Assembly: GCF_000420865.1 (NCBI RefSeq)
Contig: NZ_ATVT01000006.1
Coordinates: 124,001 to 188,000 of the forward strand
DNA length: 64,000 bases
Reading direction: 5' to 3'
DNA from: Butyrivibrio sp. XPD2006
GTDB taxonomy: Bacteria; Bacillota; Clostridia; Lachnospirales; Lachnospiraceae
Shown: in pieces, positions 52,407-63,310 of the stretch
Layout: every line of letters begins with the position of its first letter
Position numbering within the stretch: position 1 is the first letter of the stretch
Notes under the pieces: generated by a model
What the model was told of the DNA's origin: nothing
Seen by the model: only the letters and a program-made list of their open reading frames with translations
Databases searched by the model: none
Made by a program: the position numbers and the translations under genes

Positions 52407-53783
52407 TTAGATTCGTGACCTTCTTCGATCCTCGTGAGTCTGGTAGAAGGCTCTTTTATCTGCATACATGGCGTTGTCTGCCCTGTGGAAAACGTCGGTA
52501 TAGGTCTTGTCTGTTTCAGGGTCATAGGCTGCGAAACCTACAGAAATAGACATATCTATACCTGCATCCTTGAAAACAGGCATGATCTTGTTTTTCTTAT
52601 CAATTATGATTCTTAGTTTTGCGATCAGATCTGACGGATCCTGATTATCAAGAATTGCAACGAACTCATCGCCACCAATACGATAGATCCTGTTTCCGCC
52701 AAATACTTCACGGATTTCGTTTGCAGTCTCGATGATAAGCCTGTCACCCTGGTCATGACCCAGATCGTCATTTATCATCTTCAGCTGATTGATATCAAAT
52801 ACAACAACCGAGAACACAAGGTTCTGGTCGTATCTCATCTTTTCTTCCAGAATCTGCAGATATTCCATGTAGGAAGTTCTGTTATTCAGTCCCGTCAGTC
52901 CGTCTATATAAGCATGTGATCTGATGATCTCTATCTGCTTTGTCAGTCTCATCTGCATGATTACTATCTTTTCTTCAAGAAGTTTGATGGCGTCATGCAT
53001 GTCTTTATCAATATCCGCTTCACTGACGTTAAAATACCCGTCGCTGTCATCTGCGACCTCCACCTCATCCATAAGTGTCTGGATACCGCTCGAAAGATCG
53101 TTCATCTTCCTGATCAGGGTAACAAAGAATTTGCTGTACTGACCGGCAATGGCAATTGCAAGAAAAATACTCACAATCAGGGCCGCAGAAATGAAGATCA
53201 TAATAATATGGCGCAGCTGCTTAATCTTGTTCTGATACCAGTCTGCGCTGAAGTCAGCAGCCACAATTCCGGCCACATCTCCGTTTGAATCAAAGACAGG
53301 TGAATAAGAACTGTAGAATGTTCCCCATTCATCAGCATATGGCTTTTCATCAACACCGGCTTTACCTTTACTTGCAGCATACAGAGCATCCGTATACACG
53401 ATAGGCGATCCGAACTCACCCGGATCCTCAATAGTAGGATCTACGCCAAAGACAAATTCTTTCTCACTTACCTGAATTATGCAATATATGTATTCAAGCT
53501 CGATATTGTCCTGAAAGTATGTAAGCGTCTTCATGACATTCTCATACTCAGGAGACCCGTAGTCATCAGCTGTTATCCTGGCCAGTTCATCACCATTGAG
53601 CATCGCTGCTGCCGTATTGGAAATATCAAGCATACGCTCATTGATCTGAGTTCTCATTGCCTTTGCCGCCACGGTACTGAGAACATATCCAAAGATAACG
53701 TTGAAGATTACGAGTCCGATGCAGATGATTATCGTATATCTGGTTGCCCGGTCAAGTTTCTTCATATTCCAAAATAAAAACAT
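52407..53783 (-). CDS. Membrane-bound diguanylate cyclase with extracellular sensor
   Basis: A 458-residue protein with an N-terminal helix, an extracellular CACHE-like domain (about 40-175; GTFYSSYSPVFDSNGDVAGIVAADFS), a second helix, a HAMP-like linker and coiled coil, and a canonical GGDEF domain (370-374). The inhibitory RxxD is missing. Two GGDEF proteins in tandem (35 bp apart) suggests a linked cyclic di-GMP circuit. The start is uncertain: the ATG at 53783 or the ATG at 53765 with little room for a site. Confidence 0.85.
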   Translation of the reverse strand: MFLFWNMKKLDRATRYTIIICIGLVIFNVIFGYVLSTVAAKAMRTQINERMLDISNTAAAMLNGDELARITADDYGSPEYENVMKTLTYFQDNIELEYIYCIIQVSEKEFVFGVDPTIEDPGEFGSPIVYTDALYAASKGKAGVDEKPYADEWGTFYSSYSPVFDSNGDVAGIVAADFSADWYQNKIKQLRHIIMIFISAALIVSIFLAIAIAGQYSKFFVTLIRKMNDLSSGIQTLMDEVEVADDSDGYFNVSEADIDKDMHDAIKLLEEKIVIMQMRLTKQIEIIRSHAYIDGLTGLNNRTSYMEYLQILEEKMRYDQNLVFSVVVFDINQLKMINDDLGHDQGDRLIIETANEIREVFGGNRIYRIGGDEFVAILDNQDPSDLIAKLRIIIDKKNKIMPVFKDAGIDMSISVGFAAYDPETDKTYTDVFHRADNAMYADKRAFYQTHEDRRRSRI

Positions 53784-53852
53784 CTGTAATCGTATTTACG
53801 TTACTTACTACAATTATAGCACTTGTCCTGCGGAAAAGATTTTAAATAACTA

Positions 53853-53883
53853 TAAAAAAATGACCCCTGGGGACGGGGTCATG
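53853..53883 (-). terminator. REP-like hairpin acting as terminator of the MntP-ZIP gene
   Basis: Perfect eight-base arms ATGACCCC (53860-53867) and GGGGTCAT (53875-53882), followed on the minus strand by seven T. It belongs to the GTCCCC repeat family and here has all features of an intrinsic terminator. Confidence 0.7.
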
Positions 53884-53892
53884 GGACCATTT

Positions 53893-55257
53893 TCAGATGA
53901 ACATCATGAGCATGACAATTGCGAAGCCTGCAGCAAAGGCAAGGGCGCCGCGGTCGTTGTCCTGCTTGAGGGCGATCTGCGGAATCTCCTCGATGGTGGT
54001 ATAGACAAGGGCTCCGCCGGAGACCGACATGATATACGGCAGAAGGCCCGGGAATAAAACAACAAGCACTACCGTGATAATTCCAAGAAGCGGTATCGGT
54101 GCACCGGACACAACTCCCATAAGGAAGGCCTTACCTGTCTTGGTTCCTGCATCTCTAAGCCAAAGTGAAACGTTCAGCGCTTCCGGAATATTCTGAAGCG
54201 CGATTGCCACAGCCAGTACAAATGCGACCGATGACGATATCCATTCAGTCTCCATGAAATGAGCTGCATATATTGCTCCCAGAGCTATTCCCTCAGGAAT
54301 ATGATGGATCACTTCCTTAAGTACTGCCTTGATCTTAGGGCTTAGCTTACTCTCCGGCCCCTCGGTTATATCTGAGTAAACATGCGTGTGAGGTATGAAT
54401 TTATCAAGAAGGATCTGGAATATCACGCCCACACAAAAGCATATTGTAACAGGTACAATCCCCTTATGTGCACCGGAGCTGAACCCTTCAACCGCAGGCT
54501 CTATCATTCCCCATACTGCTGCCGAGAGCATGATACCTGAACTAAAGCCCACCAGCACAGCTCTCATCTTGTCTGAAAGCCGGGTCTTCTGAGCATATAT
54601 GATCAGCGAACCGAGCAGTGTTCCCACAAGCGGGATAAGCATACCGAAAATTGTCTCTGAATCCGAAAGTGTATTAGAGCTGTCCAGATGTGTTATCAGC
54701 GCACGGAAGCCAATGAACAACAGGATAGTTCCTCCCATGATCTCGGATCCGGCTTTGTAGCGATCACCAAAGACACTTCCTATCTTAACTCCCGCCATTG
54801 AAATCAAACATGTGATTACGCCAATGATGATAACCGCGATCACAACATTGATAAGACTTCCGAAATCAATAATCTTAACCGGCACAGCGACAAAAGTGAT
54901 ACCGACCGCCAGCGCGTCGATGCTTGTGGCTACAGCCATCATGAACATTGTCTTGACATCAAATCCCGGAGAGACTTCCTCATCCGGGCCAAGCGCCTCT
55001 TTTATCATATTGCCACCGATAAGTGACAGCAGTATAAACGCCACCCACGGCGCAACCATGCTGATAAGCTTAACAAAATTGGAGCCTACCAGATACCCTA
55101 TAAGAGGCATCACTCCCTGAAAGGTTCCAAACCACACGCCGCACAAGAGGTATTCTTTCTTTGTGACCTTGCCGGCTGCCAGGCCCTTACAGATAGACAC
55201 CGCGAACGCGTCCATTGCCAAACCTACCGCCAAAAGCAGTACTTCAAATAAGCCCAT
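53893..55257 (-). CDS. MntP-ZIP fusion metal transporter
   Basis: A 454-residue protein joining two transporter families in one chain. Residues 1-190 are MntP (DUF204), a manganese exporter: the conserved Asp16 in GLAMDAFAVS and Asp114 in ATSIDALAVG lie in its helices. After a short linker (about 191-205) residues 206-454 are a ZIP-family transporter: HHIPEGIALG at 318-327 and LQNIPEAL at 354-361 are the metal-binding helices, with a His-containing loop (FIPHTHVYSD). Start: ATG at 55257 with AGGAG before it; the frame extends to 55320 but that reads through the terminator. A manganese riboswitch controls it. The ZIP half could also export or take up a metal; transport direction is unknown. 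Related fusions may exist but I do not recall any described. Confidence 0.85.
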   Translation of the reverse strand: MGLFEVLLLAVGLAMDAFAVSICKGLAAGKVTKKEYLLCGVWFGTFQGVMPLIGYLVGSNFVKLISMVAPWVAFILLSLIGGNMIKEALGPDEEVSPGFDVKTMFMMAVATSIDALAVGITFVAVPVKIIDFGSLINVVIAVIIIGVITCLISMAGVKIGSVFGDRYKAGSEIMGGTILLFIGFRALITHLDSSNTLSDSETIFGMLIPLVGTLLGSLIIYAQKTRLSDKMRAVLVGFSSGIMLSAAVWGMIEPAVEGFSSGAHKGIVPVTICFCVGVIFQILLDKFIPHTHVYSDITEGPESKLSPKIKAVLKEVIHHIPEGIALGAIYAAHFMETEWISSSVAFVLAVAIALQNIPEALNVSLWLRDAGTKTGKAFLMGVVSGAPIPLLGIITVVLVVLFPGLLPYIMSVSGGALVYTTIEEIPQIALKQDNDRGALAFAAGFAIVMLMMFI

Positions 55258-55269
55258 AATCAATCTCCT

Positions 55270-55315
55270 AAAATGAAAAATAAAAAGACCAAGTACAGAA
55301 AAACTATACTTGGTC
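55270..55315 (-). terminator. Riboswitch expression-platform terminator
   Basis: Hairpin 55287-55315 (GACCAAGTA with TACTTGGTC, loop in between), followed by TTTTTATTTTT. It ends 13 bp before the ribosome binding site of the MntP-ZIP gene, so it can shut off the gene when the aptamer is not bound. Confidence 0.8.
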
Positions 55316-55365
55316 ATCAATTCGAAATATAGACTCCATGCATAGTTCTTCCATCAACAACTATA

Positions 55366-55452
55366 CATGAGTCTCGCAATTTAAAACAAGCCAGGCCGGA
55401 TGGCCAGTATGTTGACTTGCTACGTCTCAAAACGCTTGCTACTCCCTCATGG
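55366..55452 (-). promoter_or_regulatory. Manganese-sensing yybP-ykoY riboswitch aptamer
   Basis: Minus-strand RNA has the yybP-ykoY signatures: GGGAGTAGC at the 5' side, AGTCAACATACTG in the core loop and GCGAGACTCATG at the 3' side, where CTCATG pairs with CATGAG to close the aptamer. Known members sense Mn(II) and turn on mntP or other exporters. The switching stem and terminator lie between here and the MntP-ZIP start. Confidence 0.85.
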
Positions 55453-55464
55453 GAAATATGAGAA

Positions 55465-55493
55465 ATCTTATCATTAAATCGTGATACTGTCAA
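55465..55493 (-). promoter_or_regulatory. Promoter of the MntP-ZIP gene
   Basis: TTGACA (55488-55493) and TAAGAT (55465-55470) with a 17-bp spacer, near consensus. It overlaps the end of the LysR gene and stands just before the riboswitch aptamer. Confidence 0.75.
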
Positions 55494-56422
55494 TGCTTCA
55501 CTTCAAGGTCATTGTCGTTTCCCATTTTAAGCTTTCGTGTAAGGATATCAATGTAATCAAGCGTCAATGTCGACGGATGTATAGCCTTCGGAAGTATATA
55601 TCCGATTTCCATATAATCATTAACATTTAAAGGCTTGGCTATAATATTCGGACCGTTGAGCTCCTTACTTATTATACCGCTGCAGATGGTGTAGCCGTTC
55701 ATACCTATCAGCATGTTGAACAGCGTTGCCCTGTCGCGGACGATTATCTCTTTATCAGAATCCGCGGTACTGAGTATCTCCTCGGAAAAATAAAACGAAT
55801 TGTGTGAGCCCTGCTCATAGGACAGGCGGGGATAGGGCTTTAAGTCCTCCAGCGACAGACTCTTTTTCCCTGCAAGCGGAGATTTCCTTCCGATAAAGAC
55901 ATGAGGCTTAACCCTGGCAAGCGATGTAAATGTCAGGTTATTATCACGCAACGTTTTATTGATGACCGTCTCATTAAACTTGTTCAGATAAAGAACTCCT
56001 ATCTCACTTCTGAGCATGGCGACATCCCGGATTATGTCGTAAGTCTCGGTTTCTCTCATGTGAAATTCATACTTGTCACCGCCGGCTTTCCGCAGCAGTT
56101 CAACAAAGGCTTCCACCACAAATGAATAGTGCTGGGACGAAACAGAGAACCTGTGCTTACCTGTAACCGTCCCGCTGTACCTCTCCTCGATCAGATTGGC
56201 CTGCTCCAGAACCTGCCTTGCGTATCCCAGAAATTCTTCACCCTCCCGGGTCAGCTCGATTCCTTTTTTAGATCTGTTGAAGATAGTTATATTGTATTCC
56301 TTTTCAATCTCCTGAATGGAAGCTGTCAGACTGGGCTGTGCGATATAGAGCTTCCTCGCCGCATCGGTGATGTTTCCTGTATCTGCCACAACCGTGATAT
56401 ATCTAAGCTGTTTAAGAGTCAT
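55490..56422 (-). CDS. LysR-family transcription regulator
   Basis: A 310-residue LysR-type regulator: N-terminal helix-turn-helix (LRYITVVADTGNITDAARKLYIAQPSLTASIQEIEKEYNITIFNRSKKGIELT) and a C-terminal effector-binding domain. It is divergent from metF, and the intergenic region holds two ATAGAT-N3-ATCTAT type sites, so metF is a likely target (MetR/CysB-like logic). GGAGG precedes the ATG. Confidence 0.9.
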   Translation of the reverse strand: MTLKQLRYITVVADTGNITDAARKLYIAQPSLTASIQEIEKEYNITIFNRSKKGIELTREGEEFLGYARQVLEQANLIEERYSGTVTGKHRFSVSSQHYSFVVEAFVELLRKAGGDKYEFHMRETETYDIIRDVAMLRSEIGVLYLNKFNETVINKTLRDNNLTFTSLARVKPHVFIGRKSPLAGKKSLSLEDLKPYPRLSYEQGSHNSFYFSEEILSTADSDKEIIVRDRATLFNMLIGMNGYTICSGIISKELNGPNIIAKPLNVNDYMEIGYILPKAIHPSTLTLDYIDILTRKLKMGNDNDLEVKH

Positions 56423-56442
56423 CTTTTTCCTCCGGAATAGTC

Positions 56443-56489
56443 ATAGATTATATCTGCAATTATACTGCTTATCCATAGATAAAATCTAT
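56443..56489. promoter_or_regulatory. Two LysR-type operator-like inverted repeats
   Basis: Site 1 ATAGATTATATCTG (56443-56456) and site 2 ATAGATAAAATCTAT (56475-56489) begin 32 bp apart, about three helical turns, between the LysR gene and metF. The T-N11-A rule of LysR sites is met by site 2. Confidence 0.6.
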
Positions 56490-56583
56490 TATCAAAAGAC
56501 ATCTTTTTATATTTTACCGCTCGCCCGGCCGGCTTTATACTTTCTGAAACAAGAAAAAAGTACGGAAAAGGGAACCGGAAAAC

Positions 56584-57444
56584 ATGAAGATATCAGAGAT
56601 TTACAAGAACAAAAAAAGGACTCTTTCCTTCGAGATATTTCCTCCAAAGAAAGATTCCCGGCTTGATAATATAGATGACACCCTGGATGTACTTGCAGAG
56701 CTCAGCCCGGATTTCATCAGTGTGACCTTCGGAGCCGGCGGATCCTCCAACTGCAACAGGACCATAGAACTGGCCAAGAAGATCAAGTACAAATACGGCA
56801 TCGAGCCCGTGGTCCATCTCACCTGCCTTCACTATGACAGCGCTGAGATTGAAGAATTTGCCCGCGTTCTGAATGCCGAAGGCATCGAGAATGTCCTGGC
56901 CCTCAGAGGCGACAAAAGCGATAAAGTACCTGAGAAGAATGTCTTCAGACACTCCTCCGACCTTATAAACTTCCTGAAACCCGGCTATGATTTCTGCTTC
57001 CTCGGAGCCTGCTATCCGGAATGCCATCCCGAATCTCCCGACAGGGTCAGTGAACTAAGGCACCTTAAGTATAAAGTCGATGCCGGTGCCGAGGCACTTA
57101 TTTCACAGCTCTTTTTCGACAATGATGCGTTCTTTAATTTCAACGAAGAATGCAAGATCGCAGGTATTGATGTCCCTGTGATCCCCGGTGTAATGCCGGT
57201 CATAAACGCTGCCCAGATCAAGAGAATGATCAGCATGTGCAACGCATCTTTCCCTGAGAGATTCCAAAAGATAATCAGGCGCTACGAGGATAACAAGGAA
57301 GCACTCTTTGACGCAGGTATGTCTTATGCCCTCAGCCAGATAATCGATCTGCTTGTGAGCGATATCCCCGGAATCCATCTCTACACCATGAATAATCCTG
57401 CAGTTGCAAGAAGGATCTGTGAGGGCATAAAGAACATAGTCTGA
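56584..57444 (+). CDS. metF: Methylenetetrahydrofolate reductase
   Basis: A 286-residue protein of the bacterial MetF family, which reduces 5,10-methylene-THF to 5-methyl-THF for methionine synthesis. It has the TIM-barrel start LSFEIFPPK, FISVTFGAGGSSNCNRT, HLTCLHYDSAEIEEFA, NVLALRGD, the flavin-binding FLGACYPECHPES, and AEALISQLFFDNDAFFNF. The length is normal. It is divergent from the LysR gene with presumed operators between them. GGGAACC lies before the ATG. Confidence 0.9.
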   Translation: MKISEIYKNKKRTLSFEIFPPKKDSRLDNIDDTLDVLAELSPDFISVTFGAGGSSNCNRTIELAKKIKYKYGIEPVVHLTCLHYDSAEIEEFARVLNAEGIENVLALRGDKSDKVPEKNVFRHSSDLINFLKPGYDFCFLGACYPECHPESPDRVSELRHLKYKVDAGAEALISQLFFDNDAFFNFNEECKIAGIDVPVIPGVMPVINAAQIKRMISMCNASFPERFQKIIRRYEDNKEALFDAGMSYALSQIIDLLVSDIPGIHLYTMNNPAVARRICEGIKNIV

Positions 57445-57463
57445 CAGTCATTACGATGTCACA

Positions 57464-58934
<1,471 letters not shown>

Positions 58935-58938
<4 letters not shown>

Positions 58939-61544
58939 AAGCATTCCTCCTGTTCTCTTAATGGTTCAAGTTCCACAGCCAACTGCCTGTATCTTGAAAG
59001 CAGTTCCTCAAGTTCTTTTTCCAGCGTCTCCGTGTCATCGCTGTTACCGGCCTTCTCAAGCCTTGCAGCCAGTTCTGAAAGCTCAAGTGCGCCTATCGAT
59101 CGCGACGCACTCTTCAGCGCATGTATCTTTATCGTAGTATTTTTTATATCTCTTTCAGCCCAGTATTTCTCAATTTCTTCCGCTTTCTTTTCAGCGCTTC
59201 CTGCGTACAGCCTGAGAGTTTCGACATAATCCTCGCTATCTCCGCAATACTCAAGGCCTGCATCCACATCAATTTCTTTGATGCCTGCAAGGAACTCCGG
59301 AAGCTCAGATTCGTCTTTTTCATCGGCAAAAGAAATCTCGGCGTCATCTTCAACAAGCTTCACCTTGTCCTTTGGAAGATACTGAAGCAGCATCGTTTCA
59401 AGCTTCTCGACGTCGATCGGCTTGGTGAGATAATCGTCGAATCCGGCATTTGTGTACATCTCGCGCATACCGGAAATCGCATTGGCGGTAAGACAGATTA
59501 TCGGAATCTCTCTATTCGGAGTATCCGTTAATGCCTTCATCTCCTTGAGGGTCTCTATACCGTCTTTTTCCGGCATCATATGATCCAGGAAGATTACGTC
59601 ATAAGGCTCTTTTGCAAAAAGAGCTATACCCTCATCACCACTTTCCGCAGTATCGATCTTAAGCTCAGTCCGCTTAAGCAGATTTACAAACACCATGAGG
59701 TTTACAGATGTATCATCAACCACAAGCACCCTTGCCGTAGGTGCCGTGAACTTCTCGCGATAATTGGTCCGCTCACTCAGTGAGCGTCTGAAGGCTTCCT
59801 CGAAATCTCCGATGGGCTCCCAATTAGCAACCTTCTGCTCCAGTTCAAAAGAAAATACCGAGCCCTTACCGTATTCACTCTCAACCTCAAGGCGGCTTCC
59901 CATCATGTCAAGAAATCTCTGGGTAATGGCCATTCCGAGTCCTGTGCCCTCGATATTCCTGTTCTTCTTTTCATCAATACGCTCAAAGGCGACAAACAAT
60001 TTATCAAGATCTTCGGGTTTTATGCCTATACCGGTGTCTGCGACGCTGGCACTGATCATGACCGAATCAGGCTTATCCGGAATCTGATGCGCATGCACCG
60101 AGAAGGTTATGGATCCCTGATGGGTATACTTTACGGCATTCGAGAGGATATTGATGACAATCTGCTTGATCCTTATCTCATCTCCGTTAAGGGTCGTCGG
60201 AATATTCCTGTCTATATCCAGGTTTAATGAAAGGCCTTTATCTTCCGCTTTCTGCTGTATCATGTTCACGAGATCGTTAAGAAGGGAAGCAGGGCTGTAA
60301 TCCACATTTACCAATTCCATTTTCCCGGCTTCTATCTTGGAGAAATCCAGAATATCATTGATGATACCAAGTAGCGTGCTTCCGGCAGTTCTTATGCTCT
60401 CCGAATACATCCTGATACTGTCATCCTTAGAGTCCCTGAGTACCATCTCATTTAATCCCAGTATCGCGTTCATAGGTGTACGGATGTCATGGGACATTGT
60501 GGACAGGAAGTACGATTTGGCCTCATTGGCCTGATTCGCCTGCTGTGCAGCCTCTGATAGCTCGCGGTTGTAAATCATCATGACAACGGAATTGAATATC
60601 AAAAGAGCCAAGAATCCAAGTGACGCTATTCCCAGGAGCAGCCAGTCAATGGATCGGCTCGCCACGAGGTCTTTTGCCGGAATATAAGCCAGTAGCACCC
60701 ATGTCGTCATAATCTCAAGAGGTGTGTAAGATAAAATACAATCCTCACCTTTAAAGTTCTTGATCGTCATGGTGCCCGTCCCACCGGCAATCTTCCCTGT
60801 CACCTGCCCATATTCTTCGGCTGAAGCCTTATTGTATGACTTGAAGTACTCAAAGAAATTGCTGTTCTTAAAGGACTTGCCACGGACAACGTAATTGCCT
60901 TCCTTGTCTATCAGGCTTATCTCGACGTTCTCGTACTCACCTTTAAGGAAAACCAGCTTCTGTTCAAGGCTGCTCAACGGAACAACTCTCATCAGTATGC
61001 CGCTTTTCTGCTCACCACTCTCCTTATCAAGGACAGTCACAAAATTATAAAATGCGATGGATTGTACACCGTTCATGGGATTTGTATAGGCTCTTGTAAG
61101 TTTGACAGCATCATTGGAATTGCCGGCGCTTTCGATGTTGTCAAAGATATTTATATTCTTGTAGGAAACGTCATAGACATCAGGATCGGATACCTTAGCA
61201 GTCGTTGAAATACCTGCTCTTTTCGGACTGTCAAGAAATATAAGGTGTGCCTGGATCTCAGGTGTTGTCTTTGCCCTTCTGATAAAGGATATAGCCTCAT
61301 CATCAGTCATAGGCGCGCCTTCCTGCGCAGAAAAATTGACATAGTTCGCCCATATATCACAAAGATGCTGCTCATCCTCAAGGTAATTGGCGATGATCTG
61401 ATTGGTGGTCACGGTCATCTTTTCAAAGGCGATAATTCCATTCTCGTAGCTCTCATCAGCCTTTTCGTTCGCATACCTGACGATGAAGAACAGGATGAAT
61501 CCCATTATTAAGAGATTTATTGCTATTATCAGGCCTCTTCTCAA
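58935..61544 (-). CDS. Hybrid sensor histidine kinase with CACHE, receiver and Hpt domains
   Basis: An 869-residue protein, starting at a TTG (61544) with GGAGG upstream. Layout: N-terminal helix; extracellular CACHE-like sensor (about 30-295); second helix (301-325); HisKA with phospho-acceptor His352 in STMSHDIRTPMNA; HATPase with GTGLGMAI; receiver (about 610-730) with VVDD and FLDHMMPEKDG; and a C-terminal Hpt domain with His808 in IHALKSASRSIG. The chain contains a whole phosphorelay but no output domain; a separate regulator must complete it. Its stop overlaps the ATG of the solute-binding lipoprotein, so the two are made together. Confidence 0.9.
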
Positions 61545-61614
61545 ACTTCAGCCTCCGGTCTGGCAGTTAAGAATACATGATTATTGTTATCATTATTTTA
61601 TCACATAATATGCG

Positions 61615-61665
61615 CCAAACCGATTTGGTTATACTTTTTTAACTTGATTTTTAGCAAAAAAAGTA
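61615..61665. promoter_or_regulatory. Inverted repeats between the kinase and antiporter genes
   Basis: CCAAA-N4-TTTGG at 61615-61628 and a second repeat with arms ATACTTTTTT (61631-61640) and AAAAAAAGTAT (61655-61665). The loop of the second holds TTGATT, a possible -35 of the antiporter gene. They may be operator or transcript structure. Confidence 0.35.
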
Positions 61666-61706
61666 TCATACTCAGTTCTTAGCATCTATAAGATGGAGGT
61701 AAACAA

Positions 61707-62894
61707 ATGGATACAATTCAGATATTAAGAGATCTTTTTATAATTATTGTCAGCGCAAAGCTCTTCGGACTGATAGCCAGAAGGCTTCATGCTCCACAGG
61801 TTGCCGGTGAGATCATCGCAGGTCTTCTCATAGGGCCAACCCTGTTTAATCTTGTTAATTCCAGTGATTTCCTGTCAGGCATGGCCGAAATCGGTGTAAT
61901 TCTTCTGATGTTCAGTGCAGGACTGGAAACAGACATCGACAAGCTCAAAAAATCAGGATTAAAGGCAACGATCCTGGCATGCACCGGCGTCGGAGTTCCC
62001 CTTGTTCTGGGTACTCTCCTGTACATGGCCTTCTATGGCTTTGCAGCTCCGGGATCAACCGAATTCATAAAAGCACTCTTCATAGGCACTATTCTTACAG
62101 CTACTTCCGTGAGCATAACAGTTCAGGTTCTCAAGGAACTTGGAAAAATATCCACAGAAGTCGGAACAACAATCATGAGCGCCGCAATCATAGATGACGT
62201 AATAGGAATTGTGGTTCTTACAGCTGTTCTGGGCCTGAAAGATCCCAATGCCAATCTTGCAGCTGTTTGCTTAAAGACTGTGGCTTTCTTTGCGCTTTCG
62301 GTTGTTGTCGGAATAATCATATTTAAGATAATGTCAAAAGCGGAAGCAAAATGGCCACATACCAGAAGAATCCCGATCATGGGCCTGGCACTGGCCTTTG
62401 CGATGTCTTATGTTGCTGATAAGTACTTCGGCGTAGCGGATATCACCGGCGCATATGTTGCCGGCATTATCCTCAGCTCTCTGGACAACTCTCAGTACAT
62501 AGACAGAAAGATGGACATAAATTCATATATGATATTTGGGCCTGTATTCTTCGCAAGTGTGGGACTTCAGACAAACCTCAGGTCTGTCGACATGACAATC
62601 CTTGCGTTTTCTGCAGCCTTTGTAGTCGTTGGACTCCTCGGAAAGGTTGTAGGCTGCGGAATTGCAGCAAAGCTCCTTAAGTACAACACCTCTGACTCAT
62701 TAAAGATCGGTGTCGGTATGATGACAAGGGGCGAAGTCGCTCTTATCGTAGCTCAAAGAGGCCTTAAAGCTGATATCGTCGACAGCAGATACTTTACCGC
62801 AGTAATTCTTTTGATAATATTGAGCTCTATCCTTACTCCGATATTATTAAAGGCTATATATGCTTCAGATGAAAAATCCGGTACCCCTGCCTGA
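61707..62894 (+). CDS. CPA2-family cation:proton antiporter
   Basis: A 395-residue membrane protein with 12 or so helices, of the KefB/NapA type: GLIARRLHAPQVAGEIIAGLLIGPTLFN, GVILLMFSAGLETD, ATSVSITVQVLKELG, AAIIDDVIGIVVL (the two transport Asp residues) and GMMTRGEVALIVAQRG. There is no C-terminal TrkA domain. It exchanges Na+ or K+ for protons. GGAGG precedes the ATG. It is divergent from the kinase gene. Confidence 0.9.
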   Translation: MDTIQILRDLFIIIVSAKLFGLIARRLHAPQVAGEIIAGLLIGPTLFNLVNSSDFLSGMAEIGVILLMFSAGLETDIDKLKKSGLKATILACTGVGVPLVLGTLLYMAFYGFAAPGSTEFIKALFIGTILTATSVSITVQVLKELGKISTEVGTTIMSAAIIDDVIGIVVLTAVLGLKDPNANLAAVCLKTVAFFALSVVVGIIIFKIMSKAEAKWPHTRRIPIMGLALAFAMSYVADKYFGVADITGAYVAGIILSSLDNSQYIDRKMDINSYMIFGPVFFASVGLQTNLRSVDMTILAFSAAFVVVGLLGKVVGCGIAAKLLKYNTSDSLKIGVGMMTRGEVALIVAQRGLKADIVDSRYFTAVILLIILSSILTPILLKAIYASDEKSGTPA

Positions 62895-62972
62895 GGCTTT
62901 CAGCCACCCTTGATTTCCTTTAAATAATCTGCCACAGATGCACCTCCGGCTTCTTTACTTCATCAATAGCCT

Positions 62973-63299
62973 TTACTCGTTCCATATCTCTTTTGCCAGA
63001 CGGAACACAGCCCAGCCCTTAGGCCAGCCAACATACATGGTGGCATGTGTGATGATTGCCGCGATTTCCTCCTTAGTTACTCCATGCGATTTCGCATTCT
63101 GAAGATGATATGAAAGAGATGAATCTGTGATTCCGGAAGCCATAAGTGAAACTACCGTGATGATGCATTTTGTCTTAACATCGATCGCTTCTTCATTCCA
63201 GACTTCTCCAAAGAGAACGTCATCATTTAAATGTGCAAACATTGGTGCAAACTCACCAAGTTGATCTCTTCCTGCTGTCTGTACGATTTTCTCACTCAT
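62973..63299 (-). CDS. Carboxymuconolactone decarboxylase-family protein
   Basis: A 108-residue protein of the CMD/AhpD-like fold: KTKCIITVVSLMASGITDSSLSYHLQNAKSHGVTKEEIAAIITHATMYVGWPKGWAVFR. The family includes gamma-carboxymuconolactone decarboxylases and peroxidase-like enzymes; the usual CxxC of AhpD is not seen. The ATG at 63299 has GAGGAAG; an open frame extends to 63344. It follows the aldo/keto reductase gene by 11 bp and is probably co-transcribed with it. Confidence 0.85.
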   Translation of the reverse strand: MSEKIVQTAGRDQLGEFAPMFAHLNDDVLFGEVWNEEAIDVKTKCIITVVSLMASGITDSSLSYHLQNAKSHGVTKEEIAAIITHATMYVGWPKGWAVFRLAKEIWNE

Positions 63300-63310
63300 T
63301 TTTGTCTTCC

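Noticed and set aside
54395-55120. Plus-strand frames within the MntP-ZIP gene
   Set aside because: They are antisense to a clear transporter gene and consist of Thr/Ile/Ser-rich text typical of reversed membrane helices.
56593-57027. 144-codon open frame on the minus strand
   Set aside because: Antisense to metF, which has clear family motifs; regarded as a shadow.
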